A stretch of DNA of 64,000 nucleotides from Amycolatopsis sp. CA-126428 (GTDB taxonomy: Bacteria > Actinomycetota > Actinomycetes > Mycobacteriales > Pseudonocardiaceae), in contig NZ_PPHF01000038.1 in the NCBI RefSeq assembly GCF_002904335.1, positions 124,001 to 188,000 on the forward strand, in the 5' to 3' direction. The position numbers and the translations under genes were made by a program. The notes beneath the pieces are model-generated. The model worked only from the letters and a program-made list of their open reading frames with translations. It searched no databases and had not been told where the DNA came from. Below are positions 35,835-45,289 of the stretch, one piece after another. Numbering within the stretch: the first letter of the stretch is position 1; every line of letters starts with the position of its first letter.

Positions 35835-37780
35835 CAGGCGGCCCTTCCGGTCCGGGCACGGACGGCGTCCGCCAGCGATTCGGCGGCGACATCGGCGAGG
35901 GGGACGTGTTCCGCGCCGAGGTGGGCGGCGAGGTCGGCGGCCAGGCCGAGGCGCATCTTGCCGCTCTCGCAGTCCATGACGACCGTCGTGACGCCGGCCA
36001 GGAGCCCGGCCGCGGCCTGGGCGCGGGCGACGGCGTCGGGACCGCTGGTGGCGCGGCCGTCGGTGACGACGACCAGCAGCGGGCGGCGCCGGGGGTCGCG
36101 GATTTCCTCGACGCGCAGCACGCGCGCCGCCTCCAGGAGCCCTTCGGCCAGGGGCGTCCGGCCGCCGGTCGGGAGGCCTTCGAGGCGGGACGCGGCCGCG
36201 TCGACGCTGATCGTCGGCGGCAGCGCGAGTTCGGCCGCGTCGCCGCGGAACGTGACGAGCCCGACCTTGTCGCGGCGCTGGTAGGCGTCGAGCAGCAGCG
36301 ACAGGACCGCGGACTTGACCTCGCGCATCCGCGCCTTCGCACCCATCGAACCGGACGCGTCCACGCAGAACAGCACGAGGTTGCCTTCCCGGCCTTCGCG
36401 CAGCGCGAACCGCAGGTCTTCGGGACGCAGCTCGAGCCCGGCACCGGTGCGGCCGCGGGCTTTCTGGTGCGGTGCCGCGGCTTTCACGGTCGCGACCAGG
36501 TGGGGCCGGCCCTCGCGGACGCTCGCGGGCTGGACGCCGATCGTCCGGCCGCTGTCGGTGATCGCGCGCGAACGACGGCCGCGTTCGCCCTCGCCCATGC
36601 CCTTGACGCGGAAGACGCGTGCCTTGAACGTCTCGCCGGCCCCGACGGTCTTCTGCTGCCCGCCGCTCTGCGGCTTCGGTTCACCTTGCGGTGCGTTTTC
36701 GCTGCCCTGGGGAACTTCGTCTTGGGACGGCGCCGAACCTGAGCCAGGGCCGTCGTCTTCGGGGCCGGGGTCCGGTTCGGCGTCCTGCAGCGCCTGCTCC
36801 AGCTGCTCTTCCGAGATCCCCGGCGCGTCGAACGGGTTCCGGCGGCGCCGGTGCGGCAGCGCGAGCCGCGCGGCGACGCGGACGTCTTCGGTGGTCACCT
36901 CGTCACGGCCGGCCCAGGCCGCGTGCGCGACCGCCGTCCGCGCGGTGACGATGTCCGCGCGCATGCCGTCGACCTCGAAGGACGCGCAGACCTCGGCGAT
37001 CCGGCGCAGAGCGTCGTCGGGGAGCTTGACGGCGGGCAGAAGCCGTTGCGCCGCTTCGATGTCCGCGGCGAGCTGAGCGTCTTCGCCGGCGTACTGCGCG
37101 GCGAAGGCGTCGGGATCGGCTTCGTAGGCCAGGCGACGGCGGACGACCTCGACGCGCTGCTCCGGATCGCGGCTGGAGGCGACCTCGACGGTCAGCCCGA
37201 ACCGGTCCAGCAGCTGCGGCCGCAGCTCGCCCTCTTCGGGGTTCATGGTGCCGATCAGCACGAACCGCGCGGCGTGCGAGACCGAAACGCCTTCGCGTTC
37301 CACGGTCGCGCGGCCCATCGCGGCGGCGTCCAGGAGCGTGTCGACGAGGTGGTCGTGCAGCAGGTTGACCTCGTCGACGTAGAGCAGCCCGCGGTGCGCG
37401 GCGGCCAGCAGGCCGGGCTGGAAGTCCGTGACGCCTTCGGCGAGCGCGCGTTCCAGGTGCAGCGAGCCGATGACGCGGTCTTCGGCGGCGCCGACCGGCA
37501 GTTCGACCAGCTTCGCGGGCCGCCGGTGGCCGGTCGCGCCGTCGTGCGGGCCGTCCGGGCAGAGCGGGTCGGGAGCCGCGGGATCGCAGGAGAACCGGCA
37601 GCCGCCGACGACGTCGACACCCGGCAGGAGGCCGGCGAGCGCACGGACCATCGTCGACTTCGCGGTGCCCTTTTCTCCGCGCACCAACACCCCGCCGACC
37701 GCGGGCGAGATCGAGGACAGGACCAGCGCCAGGCGCAGGTCCGGCAACCCGACGACGGCGGTGAACGGGTACGGCTTCAA
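35834..37780 (-). CDS. fused ChlI/ChlD-type chelatase AAA+/vWA subunit (cobaltochelatase partner)
   Basis: A 648-aa protein combining both small chelatase subunits. Residues 1 to about 330 are an AAA+ module: Walker A GEKGTAKST, Walker B around LLYVDEVNLLHDHLVD, sensor GTMNPEEGELRPQLLDRFG. An acidic Pro/Gln-rich linker (about 340-400) follows. The C-terminal third is a von Willebrand A domain with MIDAS motif DASGSMG and GGRTPLAEGL. With CobN (51939) it would form an ATP-driven cobaltochelatase, replacing CobS/CobT. The start is TTG at 37780 with GGAGGAG 5 nt upstream. First gene of the leftward operon. Confidence 0.93.
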   Translation of the reverse strand: MKPYPFTAVVGLPDLRLALVLSSISPAVGGVLVRGEKGTAKSTMVRALAGLLPGVDVVGGCRFSCDPAAPDPLCPDGPHDGATGHRRPAKLVELPVGAAEDRVIGSLHLERALAEGVTDFQPGLLAAAHRGLLYVDEVNLLHDHLVDTLLDAAAMGRATVEREGVSVSHAARFVLIGTMNPEEGELRPQLLDRFGLTVEVASSRDPEQRVEVVRRRLAYEADPDAFAAQYAGEDAQLAADIEAAQRLLPAVKLPDDALRRIAEVCASFEVDGMRADIVTARTAVAHAAWAGRDEVTTEDVRVAARLALPHRRRRNPFDAPGISEEQLEQALQDAEPDPGPEDDGPGSGSAPSQDEVPQGSENAPQGEPKPQSGGQQKTVGAGETFKARVFRVKGMGEGERGRRSRAITDSGRTIGVQPASVREGRPHLVATVKAAAPHQKARGRTGAGLELRPEDLRFALREGREGNLVLFCVDASGSMGAKARMREVKSAVLSLLLDAYQRRDKVGLVTFRGDAAELALPPTISVDAAASRLEGLPTGGRTPLAEGLLEAARVLRVEEIRDPRRRPLLVVVTDGRATSGPDAVARAQAAAGLLAGVTTVVMDCESGKMRLGLAADLAAHLGAEHVPLADVAAESLADAVRARTGRAA

Positions 37781-37848
37781 AGGCGCTCCTCCAGCTCGGC
37801 GACCGGCCGATCATCGCACAGCGGCCGCCTCGCTTAGGGTGGGAAATC
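37781..37848. promoter_or_regulatory. divergent promoter between chlID-cobOBC and cobLM-cobK-bluB
   Basis: A 68-bp gap holding both promoters. For the rightward operon TAGGGT (37835-37840) ends 8 nt before the cobL GTG, fitting a leaderless start. There is no room for a cobalamin riboswitch and none is seen. Confidence 0.5.
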
Positions 37849-39033
37849 GTGCGCGAAGAATCACGTCGATCCGCGGCGGAGGCGGGCTCCGCGAACCGCC
37901 TGACCGTGGTCGGGATCGGGGCGGACGGCTGGCCCGGCCTGTCGGAACAGGCGAAGGCCGCGGTGCTCGCCGCCGACGTCGTGCTGGGTGCGCCCCGGCA
38001 GCTGGCCTACCTGCCCGAGGAGGTCCCGGCGCAGGCGTGGCCGACGCCGTTGCTGCCGGGGCTGGACGCGGTCATCGCGGAGCACGAAGGCGCCCGGATC
38101 TGCGTCCTGGCCAGCGGTGATCCGTTTTTGTCGGGGGTGGGTGCCACACTGGTGGCCCATGGATACGAGGTCGAGGCGCTGCCTGCGCTCTCCTCGGTGA
38201 CACTGGCCCGGGCACGGCTGGGCTGGTCCGCCGAGGAGACCGAGGTGGTCACCATCGTCGGCCGGTCGTCGGCCCGCGTCGCCCGGGTTCTGGCGCCGCG
38301 CCGGCGAGTGCTCGTCCTGGGTGCCGACGCGCCCGCTTTGCGCTCCCTGCTCACCGTGCGGGGTTATGGCGAGAGCGAACTGATCGCGTTGGAGAACCTG
38401 GGCGGGCCCGACGAGCGCATCTCCGACGGCTGGGCCGGCGATCCCGGACCGCTGACGGTGTTCGCGCTGGCGTGCGCGGGTCCGGCGTTGCCGCTGATCG
38501 GCATCCCGGACGACGTGTACGCCCACGACGGGCAGTTGACCAAGCGCGACCTGCGAGTGTCGGCGCTGGCCCGCCTCGCGCCGAGTCCCGGCGAGCTGTT
38601 GTGGGACGTCGGCGCGGGCGCGGGCAGCGTCGGCATCGAGTGGTCACGGCTGCACGGGCTCAACCGCGCGGTCGCGATCGAGCGTTCGGCCGAGCGGGCC
38701 GAGCGGATCGCCCGGAACGCATTGGACCTGGGAGTACCGGAACTGGAGGTGGTGGCGGGGGAAGCACCGGAAGCGCTGAGCGCGCTGCCCGCACCGGACG
38801 CGGTCTTCATCGGAGGCGGCGTGACGGCGCCGGGCGTACTGGAGGCGTGCGTGGCCACGGGCGCACGAGTGGTGGCGCACGGGGTGACGCTGGAGGCCGA
38901 GCAGGTCCTGGCGCGCGCGTACGAGGAGCACGGAGGGGAGCTGCTGCGGATCGGTGTGGAGAAGGCGGCCCCGCTGGGCGGCTTCACGGGCTGGACCCCG
39001 GCTCGGGTCGTGACGCAGTGGAGCAACCGATGA
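37849..39033 (+). CDS. cobL: precorrin-6Y C5,15-methyltransferase (decarboxylating), CbiE-CbiT fusion
   Basis: A 394-aa bifunctional enzyme. The N-terminal half (about 17-200) is a CbiE-type tetrapyrrole methylase (VVGIGADGWPGL; LASGDPFLSGVGATL). The C-terminal half (about 215-394) is CbiT-like with SAM motif WDVGAGAGSVGIEWSR and AVFIGGGV. It methylates C5 and C15 and decarboxylates the C12 acetate. The GTG at 37849 lacks a Shine-Dalgarno and is probably leaderless. It overlaps cobM by 4 nt and opens the rightward operon. Confidence 0.95.
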   Translation: MREESRRSAAEAGSANRLTVVGIGADGWPGLSEQAKAAVLAADVVLGAPRQLAYLPEEVPAQAWPTPLLPGLDAVIAEHEGARICVLASGDPFLSGVGATLVAHGYEVEALPALSSVTLARARLGWSAEETEVVTIVGRSSARVARVLAPRRRVLVLGADAPALRSLLTVRGYGESELIALENLGGPDERISDGWAGDPGPLTVFALACAGPALPLIGIPDDVYAHDGQLTKRDLRVSALARLAPSPGELLWDVGAGAGSVGIEWSRLHGLNRAVAIERSAERAERIARNALDLGVPELEVVAGEAPEALSALPAPDAVFIGGGVTAPGVLEACVATGARVVAHGVTLEAEQVLARAYEEHGGELLRIGVEKAAPLGGFTGWTPARVVTQWSNR

Positions 39034-39791
39034 CCGTGCACTTCATCGGCGCCGGGCCGGGGGCTGCCGACCTCATCACCGTGCGGGGCCGGGACCTGCT
39101 CGCCCGGTGCGGGGTCTGCCTCTACCCCGGCAGCATGACGCCGCCCGATCTGCTCGCCTACTGCCCGCCCGGGGCCGAGCTCGTCGACACGGCGAACCTC
39201 AGCCTCGAGCAGATCGTCGCGAGGCTGGTCGAGGCCCACCGCGCCGGGCACGAGGTCGCGCGCCTGTGCTCGGGGGATCCGTCGCTCTACAGCGCCGTCG
39301 CCGAGCAGGTGCGGCGGCTGGACGCGGCCGGGGTTCCCTACGCCGTCGTCCCCGGCGTGCCCGCCTTCGCCGCTTCGGCCGCCGCGCTGAAGCGGGAGCT
39401 CACCGTGCCCGAAATCGGGCAGAGCCTGGTGATCACCCGGGTCCAGGCCCGCTCGACCAAGATGCCGCCCGGGGAGACCCTCGCCGCCTTTGCCGCAACC
39501 GGGGCCACCCTCGCGCTGCACCTCGCGATCAACCACGTCGAGCGGGTGGCCGGGGAACTCCGGCCGCACTACGGCGCGGACTGTCCCGTCGCCGTCGTCG
39601 CGCTCGCGAGCCAGCCCGGGGAAACCGTCGTGCGCGGGGTGCTCGGCGAGCTGCCCGCGCTGGTCCGCGAAGCCGGGATGACGCGCGCCGCCACCATCTT
39701 CGTCGGGCGGGTGCTCGCCGCGACCGACTTCCCCGACAGCTTCCTCTACTCGAGTGCCCGTGACCGGGCGAACCAACCGGAGTCGTTGTGA
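39030..39791 (+). CDS. cobM: precorrin-4 C11-methyltransferase
   Basis: A 253-aa SAM-dependent tetrapyrrole methylase. FIGAGPGAADLITVRG at the N-terminus, ARLCSGDPSLYSAVAEQ and the C-terminal VGRVLAATDFPDSFLYS (ending RDR) are typical of CobM/CbiF. The ATG overlaps the cobL stop (ATGA), and the stop overlaps the next gene start (GTGA). Confidence 0.96.
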   Translation: MTVHFIGAGPGAADLITVRGRDLLARCGVCLYPGSMTPPDLLAYCPPGAELVDTANLSLEQIVARLVEAHRAGHEVARLCSGDPSLYSAVAEQVRRLDAAGVPYAVVPGVPAFAASAAALKRELTVPEIGQSLVITRVQARSTKMPPGETLAAFAATGATLALHLAINHVERVAGELRPHYGADCPVAVVALASQPGETVVRGVLGELPALVREAGMTRAATIFVGRVLAATDFPDSFLYSSARDRANQPESL

Positions 39792-40804
39792 CGGAACTGC
39801 GCTGGGGCCTGCTGGCCGCCGGGACGATCGCCGCCCACTTCGCCGCGGGCGTCGACGAAAGCAAGCACGGCGTCCTCGGCGCCGTCGCGGCGCGGGACGC
39901 CGGGCGCGCGCGGGACTTCGCCACGCGCTTCGACATCCCGAAGGCCTACGGCAGCTACGAAGAGCTCCTCGCCGACCCGGACATCGACGCCGTGTACGTC
40001 TCGACGCCGCACGCGATGCACAAGCAGTGGGCCATCGCCGCCGCCGAGGCCGGGAAGCACGTGCTGTGCGAGAAGCCGCTGACGATCACCGCGGCCGATG
40101 CCGAGGAGGTGATCGCGGCCGCCCGCGCGTACGACGTCTTCCTGATGGAGGCGTTCATGTACCGGCTGCACCCGCAGACGCGGCGGCTGGCCGAGCTGAT
40201 CTCGTCCGGCGCCATCGGCGAGGTCCGCGCGGTGGACACGACCTTCTCCTTCGACAGCAACCCGGAGGAGACAGCCCGGCTCGGCGACCCGGCGCTCGGC
40301 GGCGGCGGGATCCTCGACGTCGGCTGCTACTGCACGTCGCTGGCCCGGCTGGTCGCGCAGGCCGCGACCGGGCAGGACGTCGTCGAACCGTCCGAGGTCA
40401 GCGGGATGGCGCACCTGTCCGCCACCGGCGTCGACGAGTGGGCGACGGGCCTGCTGCGCCTGCCCGGGGACATCCTCGCGACGATTTCGTGCGGGATCCG
40501 GCTGACCCGAGAGGACGGCATCCACGTCTTCGGCTCGCTGGGGCAGATCCACATCCCGCAGCCCGCGTGGATCCACCCGCTGCGCAAGCCGGGCGTCTCG
40601 CAGATCATCCTGACCCCGGCCGGCGGCGAGCCGGAGGTCATCGAGGTCGAAGCCACGCAGGGCGTCTTCGCGCGCGAAGCGGACCACGTCGCCGCGCACG
40701 TCGAAGACCGGCAGGCGCCCGAGCTGACCTGGGCGGAGACCCTCGCCAACCTGCGTACGCTGGACCGCTGGCGCGAAGCCGTCGGCTACGGGCGTTCCTC
40801 GTGA
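39788..40804 (+). CDS. Gfo/Idh/MocA-family oxidoreductase inside the cob operon
   Basis: A 338-aa NAD(P)-dependent oxidoreductase. The N-terminal nucleotide-binding region is RWGLLAAGTIAAHFAAGV, the hallmark CEKPLT follows VYVSTPHAMHKQWAIAAAEAGKHVL, and the C-terminal alpha/beta domain has GGGGILDVGCYC. Relatives act on sugars, inositols or trans-dihydrodiols. It is locked between cobM and cobK by two GTGA overlaps, implying cotranslation with corrin genes, yet no B12 step known to me uses this family. It may be a passenger, or an accessory reductase or sugar-side enzyme. Confidence 0.9.
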   Translation: MTELRWGLLAAGTIAAHFAAGVDESKHGVLGAVAARDAGRARDFATRFDIPKAYGSYEELLADPDIDAVYVSTPHAMHKQWAIAAAEAGKHVLCEKPLTITAADAEEVIAAARAYDVFLMEAFMYRLHPQTRRLAELISSGAIGEVRAVDTTFSFDSNPEETARLGDPALGGGGILDVGCYCTSLARLVAQAATGQDVVEPSEVSGMAHLSATGVDEWATGLLRLPGDILATISCGIRLTREDGIHVFGSLGQIHIPQPAWIHPLRKPGVSQIILTPAGGEPEVIEVEATQGVFAREADHVAAHVEDRQAPELTWAETLANLRTLDRWREAVGYGRSS

Positions 40805-41520
40805 TCCTCATCCTCGGCGGGACCGGCGAAGCCCGGCAGCTCGCCGAAGCGCTCACCGCGCGCGAAGTCCGCGTTGTCACTTCGCTGGCCGGACGCGTCG
40901 CACGGCCGCGGCTTCCCGCCGGCGAAGTGCGCGTCGGCGGCTTCGGCGGCCCGGACGGCCTGGCGCGGTACCTGCGCGAAAACCGGATCGAAGCCGTCGT
41001 CGACGCCACGCACCCCTTCGCCGAGCGCATCGGCGCGAACGCGGCAAAAGCGGCGGAGCTGACGGAACTCCCCCTCCTCCGGCTCGCGCGGCCCGGCTGG
41101 CGGCCGGGCCCCGGGGACACCTGGCACTGGGCCGACGACCTCGCCGACGCCGCGCGCCGCCTGCCGGACCTGGGCGAACGCGTCTTCCTCACCAGCGGCC
41201 GCCAAGGTCTGCCGGCGTTCGCGCACCTCGATGACCTGTGGTTCCTGATCCGCTGCGTCGACCCGCCCGAGCCGCCGCTCCCGCGGCACCACGAGCTCCT
41301 CCTCGCCCGCGGGCCGTACGAGGTGGCAGCCGAGCGCCGGCTGCTCGAAAGGGTCGACGTCCTGGTCACCAAGGACTCCGGCGGCCCGCAAACCGAAGCG
41401 AAGCTGACGGCGGCCCGCGAACTCGGGAAGCCCGTCGTGGTGGTCCGGCGGCCGCCCCGGCCGCACACGGAGACCGCCGAAACCGTTCCTGAAGCCGTCG
41501 AATGGGTTCTGCACCGATGA
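40801..41520 (+). CDS. cobK: precorrin-6A reductase
   Basis: A 239-aa NADPH-dependent reductase of the corrin ring. The start VILILGGTGEARQLAEAL, the central VVDATHPFAERIGANAAKAAE and the C-terminal VTKDSGGPQTEAKLTAARELG are diagnostic of CobK/CbiJ. The GTG at 40801 overlaps the oxidoreductase stop, and its own stop overlaps the bluB ATG. Confidence 0.96.
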   Translation: MILILGGTGEARQLAEALTAREVRVVTSLAGRVARPRLPAGEVRVGGFGGPDGLARYLRENRIEAVVDATHPFAERIGANAAKAAELTELPLLRLARPGWRPGPGDTWHWADDLADAARRLPDLGERVFLTSGRQGLPAFAHLDDLWFLIRCVDPPEPPLPRHHELLLARGPYEVAAERRLLERVDVLVTKDSGGPQTEAKLTAARELGKPVVVVRRPPRPHTETAETVPEAVEWVLHR

Positions 41521-42176
41521 TCGAAGAGTTCTACGAAGTCCTGCGCAAGCGGCGGGACGTCCGCGGCGAGTTCACCGGCGCGCCGATCCCCGAAGCCACG
41601 CTGACGCGGATCCTCGAGGCCGCGCACGCCGCGCCGAGCGTCGGGCTCACCCAGCCGTGGGACTTCGTGCTGGTCGACGACTACGGGACGCGCGAGAAGT
41701 TCGCCAAGCACGTCCACGAAGAACGGGAGGTCTTCGCCGGGCAGCTCGGCGAAGAGCGCGCGAGCACGTTCGCGAACATCAAGGTGGAAGGCATCCTCGA
41801 GGCCAGCCTCGGCGTCGTCGTCACCTACGACCCGGCGCGCGGCGCGCCCGACGTGCTCGGCCGGCACGCCATCGCCGACGCCGGCCTGTACTCGGTGTGC
41901 CTCGCCATCCAGAACCTCTGGCTCGCCGCGACCGCCGAGGGCCTGGGCACCGGCTGGGTCAGCTTCTACCGCGAGCCGTTCCTGAGCGAGCTGCTCGGCA
42001 TCCCGGACGGCGTCCGGCCGGTCGCGTGGCTCTGCGTGGGGCCGGTGAGCAAGCTGGAGACCGTGCCGGACCTGGAGCGCCACGGCTGGCGCAGCCGCCG
42101 GCCCCTGGCCGCGGCGATACACCACGGGCGATTCACCCCACGTGACCCGGGGGCTGCGTCAGCCGCCGACGTCTGA
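41517..42176 (+). CDS. bluB: 5,6-dimethylbenzimidazole synthase
   Basis: A 219-aa nitroreductase-fold flavin-destructase that makes the lower ligand DMB from FMNH2 and O2. EVLRKRRDVRGEFTGAPIPEATL, HAAPSVGLTQPWDF and GLGTGWVSFY are BluB landmarks. The ATG at 41517 overlaps the cobK stop. As last gene of the rightward operon it links ring synthesis to DMB supply for CobT. O2 use agrees with the aerobic pathway. Confidence 0.95.
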   Translation: MIEEFYEVLRKRRDVRGEFTGAPIPEATLTRILEAAHAAPSVGLTQPWDFVLVDDYGTREKFAKHVHEEREVFAGQLGEERASTFANIKVEGILEASLGVVVTYDPARGAPDVLGRHAIADAGLYSVCLAIQNLWLAATAEGLGTGWVSFYREPFLSELLGIPDGVRPVAWLCVGPVSKLETVPDLERHGWRSRRPLAAAIHHGRFTPRDPGAASAADV

Positions 42177-42194
42177 CCCGTTAGCGTTGCGCCG

Positions 42195-45100
42195 ATGCGT
42201 CTGATTGCCGTAGCGCTAGGGCTGCTCTCGGCCTTGTGCGCGCTGGCTTTCCCCTTCCTGCCGGTGGTGCAGGACACGGCGGAGGTCGTCTGGCCGACCG
42301 GCAGCGACACCCGCTCCGTCAACGCGCCCTTGACCGGGTACTGGGCCCAGGACCTGCGTGCCGAGCTGCCGTGCGCGGCCATCCGCTCGGTGGACGCCCG
42401 CACGAACGGGCCCGGCCTGCTCTTCGCCACCGTGCCGGACGGCCGCACCGACCCGAAGGCCGGCAACGGCGTCGGCATGCAGCTGCGCGTCGACAACGGC
42501 GTGCTGCTCGCCTCGAGCCAGGGCCAGCAGATCGCCCAGCAGCCGCTGCCCGCCGAAAAGTGCGACGTCGAACTGGACGTCGACGCGACGCAGATGACGC
42601 TCGCCGTCGCCGGGACACCGATCTTCCACGCGGGCGGCGACGTCCGTCCCCGCGTCGTCGGCATCTACTCCTCCATCAACTCGAGCAAGGACCCGATCGC
42701 CGGCCTGCACGTCTCGGTCGTCCCGGACACGCGGTACCAGACGTCGCCGACCGCGCTGAAGATCCTCGTCGGCGTGCTCGCCGTGCTGTCGCTCATCGGC
42801 TGCCTGATCGCGGTCTGGCGCCGCGACTCCGGCTTCGCGCGCCGCGCCCCGCGCTGGGCGCCGGTCGGCTGGTGGCGGCTGACGGCGCGGGACGTGACGG
42901 TGATCGTCGCGCTCGGCGCCTGGGTCTTCATCGGGCCGGTGACCTCGGACGACGGCTACATCCTCACGATGGCCCGGGTCACCGAGGCGACCGGCTACCT
43001 GACGAACTACCACCGCTGGTTCGGCGTCGCCGAGGCGCCGTTCGGCTGGTTCTACCACCTCTTCGAGCTGATGGCGCACGTCAGCGTGGTGCCGCCGTGG
43101 ATCCGGCTGCCGTCGTTCCTGCTCGGCGTGCTCAGCTGGCTGCTGATCAGCCGCGAGGTGATGCCGCGGCTGGGCACCCAGATCCGCACCAGCAGCCCGG
43201 CCGGCTGGGCCGCCGCGACGGTTTTCCTGATCTGGTGGATGCCCTACAACAACGGCGTCCGCCCGGAACCGGTGGCCGCGCTCGGCTCGCTGCTGGCGAT
43301 CTGCGCGGTCGAGCGCGCGCTGGTGACGCGGCGGCTGCTGCCCCTGTGCCTCGGCCTGACCGCGGCCGGGTTCACCCTGGCCGCGACGCCGACCGGGCTG
43401 ATCGCGGTGGCGCCGTTCCTGGTCGCCGCGCGGCCGCTGTTCAAGCTGGTGCGCCAGCGCGCGAACGAGAGCGGCTGGCTGCCGGTGCTCGCGCCGGTCG
43501 CCGCGGCCGGGCTGCTGGTGCTGGTCGTGGTGTTCGCCGACCAGACCTTCGCGACCGTGCAGGAAGCGACCCGGATCCGGACCCAGGTGGGCCCGAACCT
43601 GTCGTGGTTCCAGGAGCTCGCGCGCTACCAGCTGCTGTTCGCCGACCTGCCGGACGGCTCGGCGCCACGCCGGTTCCCGGTGCTGCTGGTCGTCCTGTGC
43701 ACCGCGACCTGCCTGGTGATGCTGCTGCGCCGCGGCCGCATCCCCGGTGCGTCGCTCGGCCCCGCCCGCCGCCTGATCGGCACGACGGCGGTGTTCTTCC
43801 TGCTGCTGGCCCTGACGCCGACGAAGTGGACGCACCACTTCGGCGCGTTCGCCGCGGTCGGCGCGTCGATGGCGGCGCTGACCGCGCTCGCCACCAGCTC
43901 GACGGTCCTGCGGTCCAAACGCAACCGCGCCGCCTTCCTCGCCGGGCTGCTGGTCGTCGCCGCGCTGGCGGCGACCGGCCCGAACACCTACTGGTTCGTC
44001 TCGCGCCTCGGTGTCCAGTGGACGAACGTGGCGCCGTCGATCGGCGGCATCGGCCTGTCCACGATCCTGCTGGTCGCGGCCGCGGTGGCCGGGGTGTACG
44101 CGTTCGTCGAGAACGTCCGCGCGCACCGGCCGGGCCTGCCGGACCAGCCCCAGGAAGGCCGGCTGCGCGCGCTGCGGCTCGGGTCGCTTTCGCTCGTGGT
44201 GGTCTGCGGCCTCGTCGCGGCGGGCGAGTTCGTCACGATGGCGTGGGCGATCCACAACCAGTCCGGCAGCTACAGCCTCGGCGCGGCCAACATCGGGCAC
44301 CTGTTCGGCAAGAGCTGCAACCTCTCCGACCACGTGATGGTCGAGCGCGACGCGGCGACGAGCATCCTGCACCCGCAGGCCGAGCAGCGGACCGTCGCGG
44401 AGAAGGTCAAGGAGCCGGACTCCCCGCTGCCGAACCCGGACCAGGACAACGGCCGTGTCCAGACCGGCTTCCACACCCGCCCGGTCGACGACAAGGACCC
44501 CCTGGCCGAGCCCCCGCACGGGTTCACGCCGGAAAAGGTGCCGATGTGGTCGAGCTACCTCGACCCGGAGACGCGCGCCGGGCGGCTGCGCAGCGACTGG
44601 TACGCGCTGACGGAGAAGCCGGCGGACGGCCAGATCGTGGTGGCCACGGCGGGCGCGGCCCGCCGTCCGACGTCGGTCAGCCTCGACTACGGCGTCGACA
44701 CCCCGGACGGCGTGAAGGTCCTGCGCAGCCAGTTCATGCTCCCGCCGGGCGCGGGCACCAACGGCTGGAACGACACCCGCATCAACCTGCGCGACCTGCC
44801 GCCGGAGACGAACGCGGTCCGCGTCAACATCGTCGACAACGACCTGACCGAGGACGGCTGGATCGCGGCCTCGGCCCCGCGCGTCCCGACGTTCACGACG
44901 CTGACGGACCGCATCGGCTCGAAGCCGGTGTACGTGGACTGGCCGGCGTCGTTCGTGTACCCGTGCGTCCAGCCGGTGACGTCCCACGACGGCATCTCGC
45001 AGGTCCCGGACTACCGCATCACGGCGGGTGGCCTGGCGGACGAGGCCCAGTGGGCGTCCTCGACGAACGGCGGGCCGATCGGCTGGCTGGAGGAGCTGGC

Positions 45101-45287
45101 CGAGGAGCCGGAGGTGCCGAGCTACCTGATCGGCCAGCCGAGCCAGTCGTGGGGCCAGCTGCTGCAGATCGAGCCGTTCACCGAGGGCATCGCGCCGACG
45201 GTGGTGCACGGGGAGAAGACGGTGCCGGGCTGGTGGTCACCGGGACCGGGACCGCGGCAGCCGAACGGCAAGGACCCGACGCGCTGA
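42195..45287 (+). CDS. emb: arabinosyltransferase (EmbA/B/C family)
   Basis: A 1030-aa GT-C (GT53) membrane glycosyltransferase that polymerises cell-wall arabinan from decaprenyl-phosphoryl arabinose. An N-terminal TM helix and an extracytoplasmic sugar-binding-like domain precede about a dozen membrane segments. The catalytic acidic pair D252-D253 lies in SDDGYILTMARV. The C-terminal third (after GEFVTMAWAIHNQSGSYS) is the Emb carbohydrate-binding domain. TAGCGT (42182-42187) ends 7 nt before the ATG, suggesting a leaderless mRNA. Its place among cob genes looks incidental. Emb marks an arabinogalactan-type wall. Confidence 0.93.
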   Translation: MRLIAVALGLLSALCALAFPFLPVVQDTAEVVWPTGSDTRSVNAPLTGYWAQDLRAELPCAAIRSVDARTNGPGLLFATVPDGRTDPKAGNGVGMQLRVDNGVLLASSQGQQIAQQPLPAEKCDVELDVDATQMTLAVAGTPIFHAGGDVRPRVVGIYSSINSSKDPIAGLHVSVVPDTRYQTSPTALKILVGVLAVLSLIGCLIAVWRRDSGFARRAPRWAPVGWWRLTARDVTVIVALGAWVFIGPVTSDDGYILTMARVTEATGYLTNYHRWFGVAEAPFGWFYHLFELMAHVSVVPPWIRLPSFLLGVLSWLLISREVMPRLGTQIRTSSPAGWAAATVFLIWWMPYNNGVRPEPVAALGSLLAICAVERALVTRRLLPLCLGLTAAGFTLAATPTGLIAVAPFLVAARPLFKLVRQRANESGWLPVLAPVAAAGLLVLVVVFADQTFATVQEATRIRTQVGPNLSWFQELARYQLLFADLPDGSAPRRFPVLLVVLCTATCLVMLLRRGRIPGASLGPARRLIGTTAVFFLLLALTPTKWTHHFGAFAAVGASMAALTALATSSTVLRSKRNRAAFLAGLLVVAALAATGPNTYWFVSRLGVQWTNVAPSIGGIGLSTILLVAAAVAGVYAFVENVRAHRPGLPDQPQEGRLRALRLGSLSLVVVCGLVAAGEFVTMAWAIHNQSGSYSLGAANIGHLFGKSCNLSDHVMVERDAATSILHPQAEQRTVAEKVKEPDSPLPNPDQDNGRVQTGFHTRPVDDKDPLAEPPHGFTPEKVPMWSSYLDPETRAGRLRSDWYALTEKPADGQIVVATAGAARRPTSVSLDYGVDTPDGVKVLRSQFMLPPGAGTNGWNDTRINLRDLPPETNAVRVNIVDNDLTEDGWIAASAPRVPTFTTLTDRIGSKPVYVDWPASFVYPCVQPVTSHDGISQVPDYRITAGGLADEAQWASSTNGGPIGWLEELAEEPEVPSYLIGQPSQSWGQLLQIEPFTEGIAPTVVHGEKTVPGWWSPGPGPRQPNGKDPTR

Positions 45288-45289
45288 CC

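Noticed and set aside
42216..45209. Open frame of nearly 1000 codons antisense to emb
   Set aside because: Translation is Arg/Gln/Asp-rich and without domains, a mirror of codon bias in emb.
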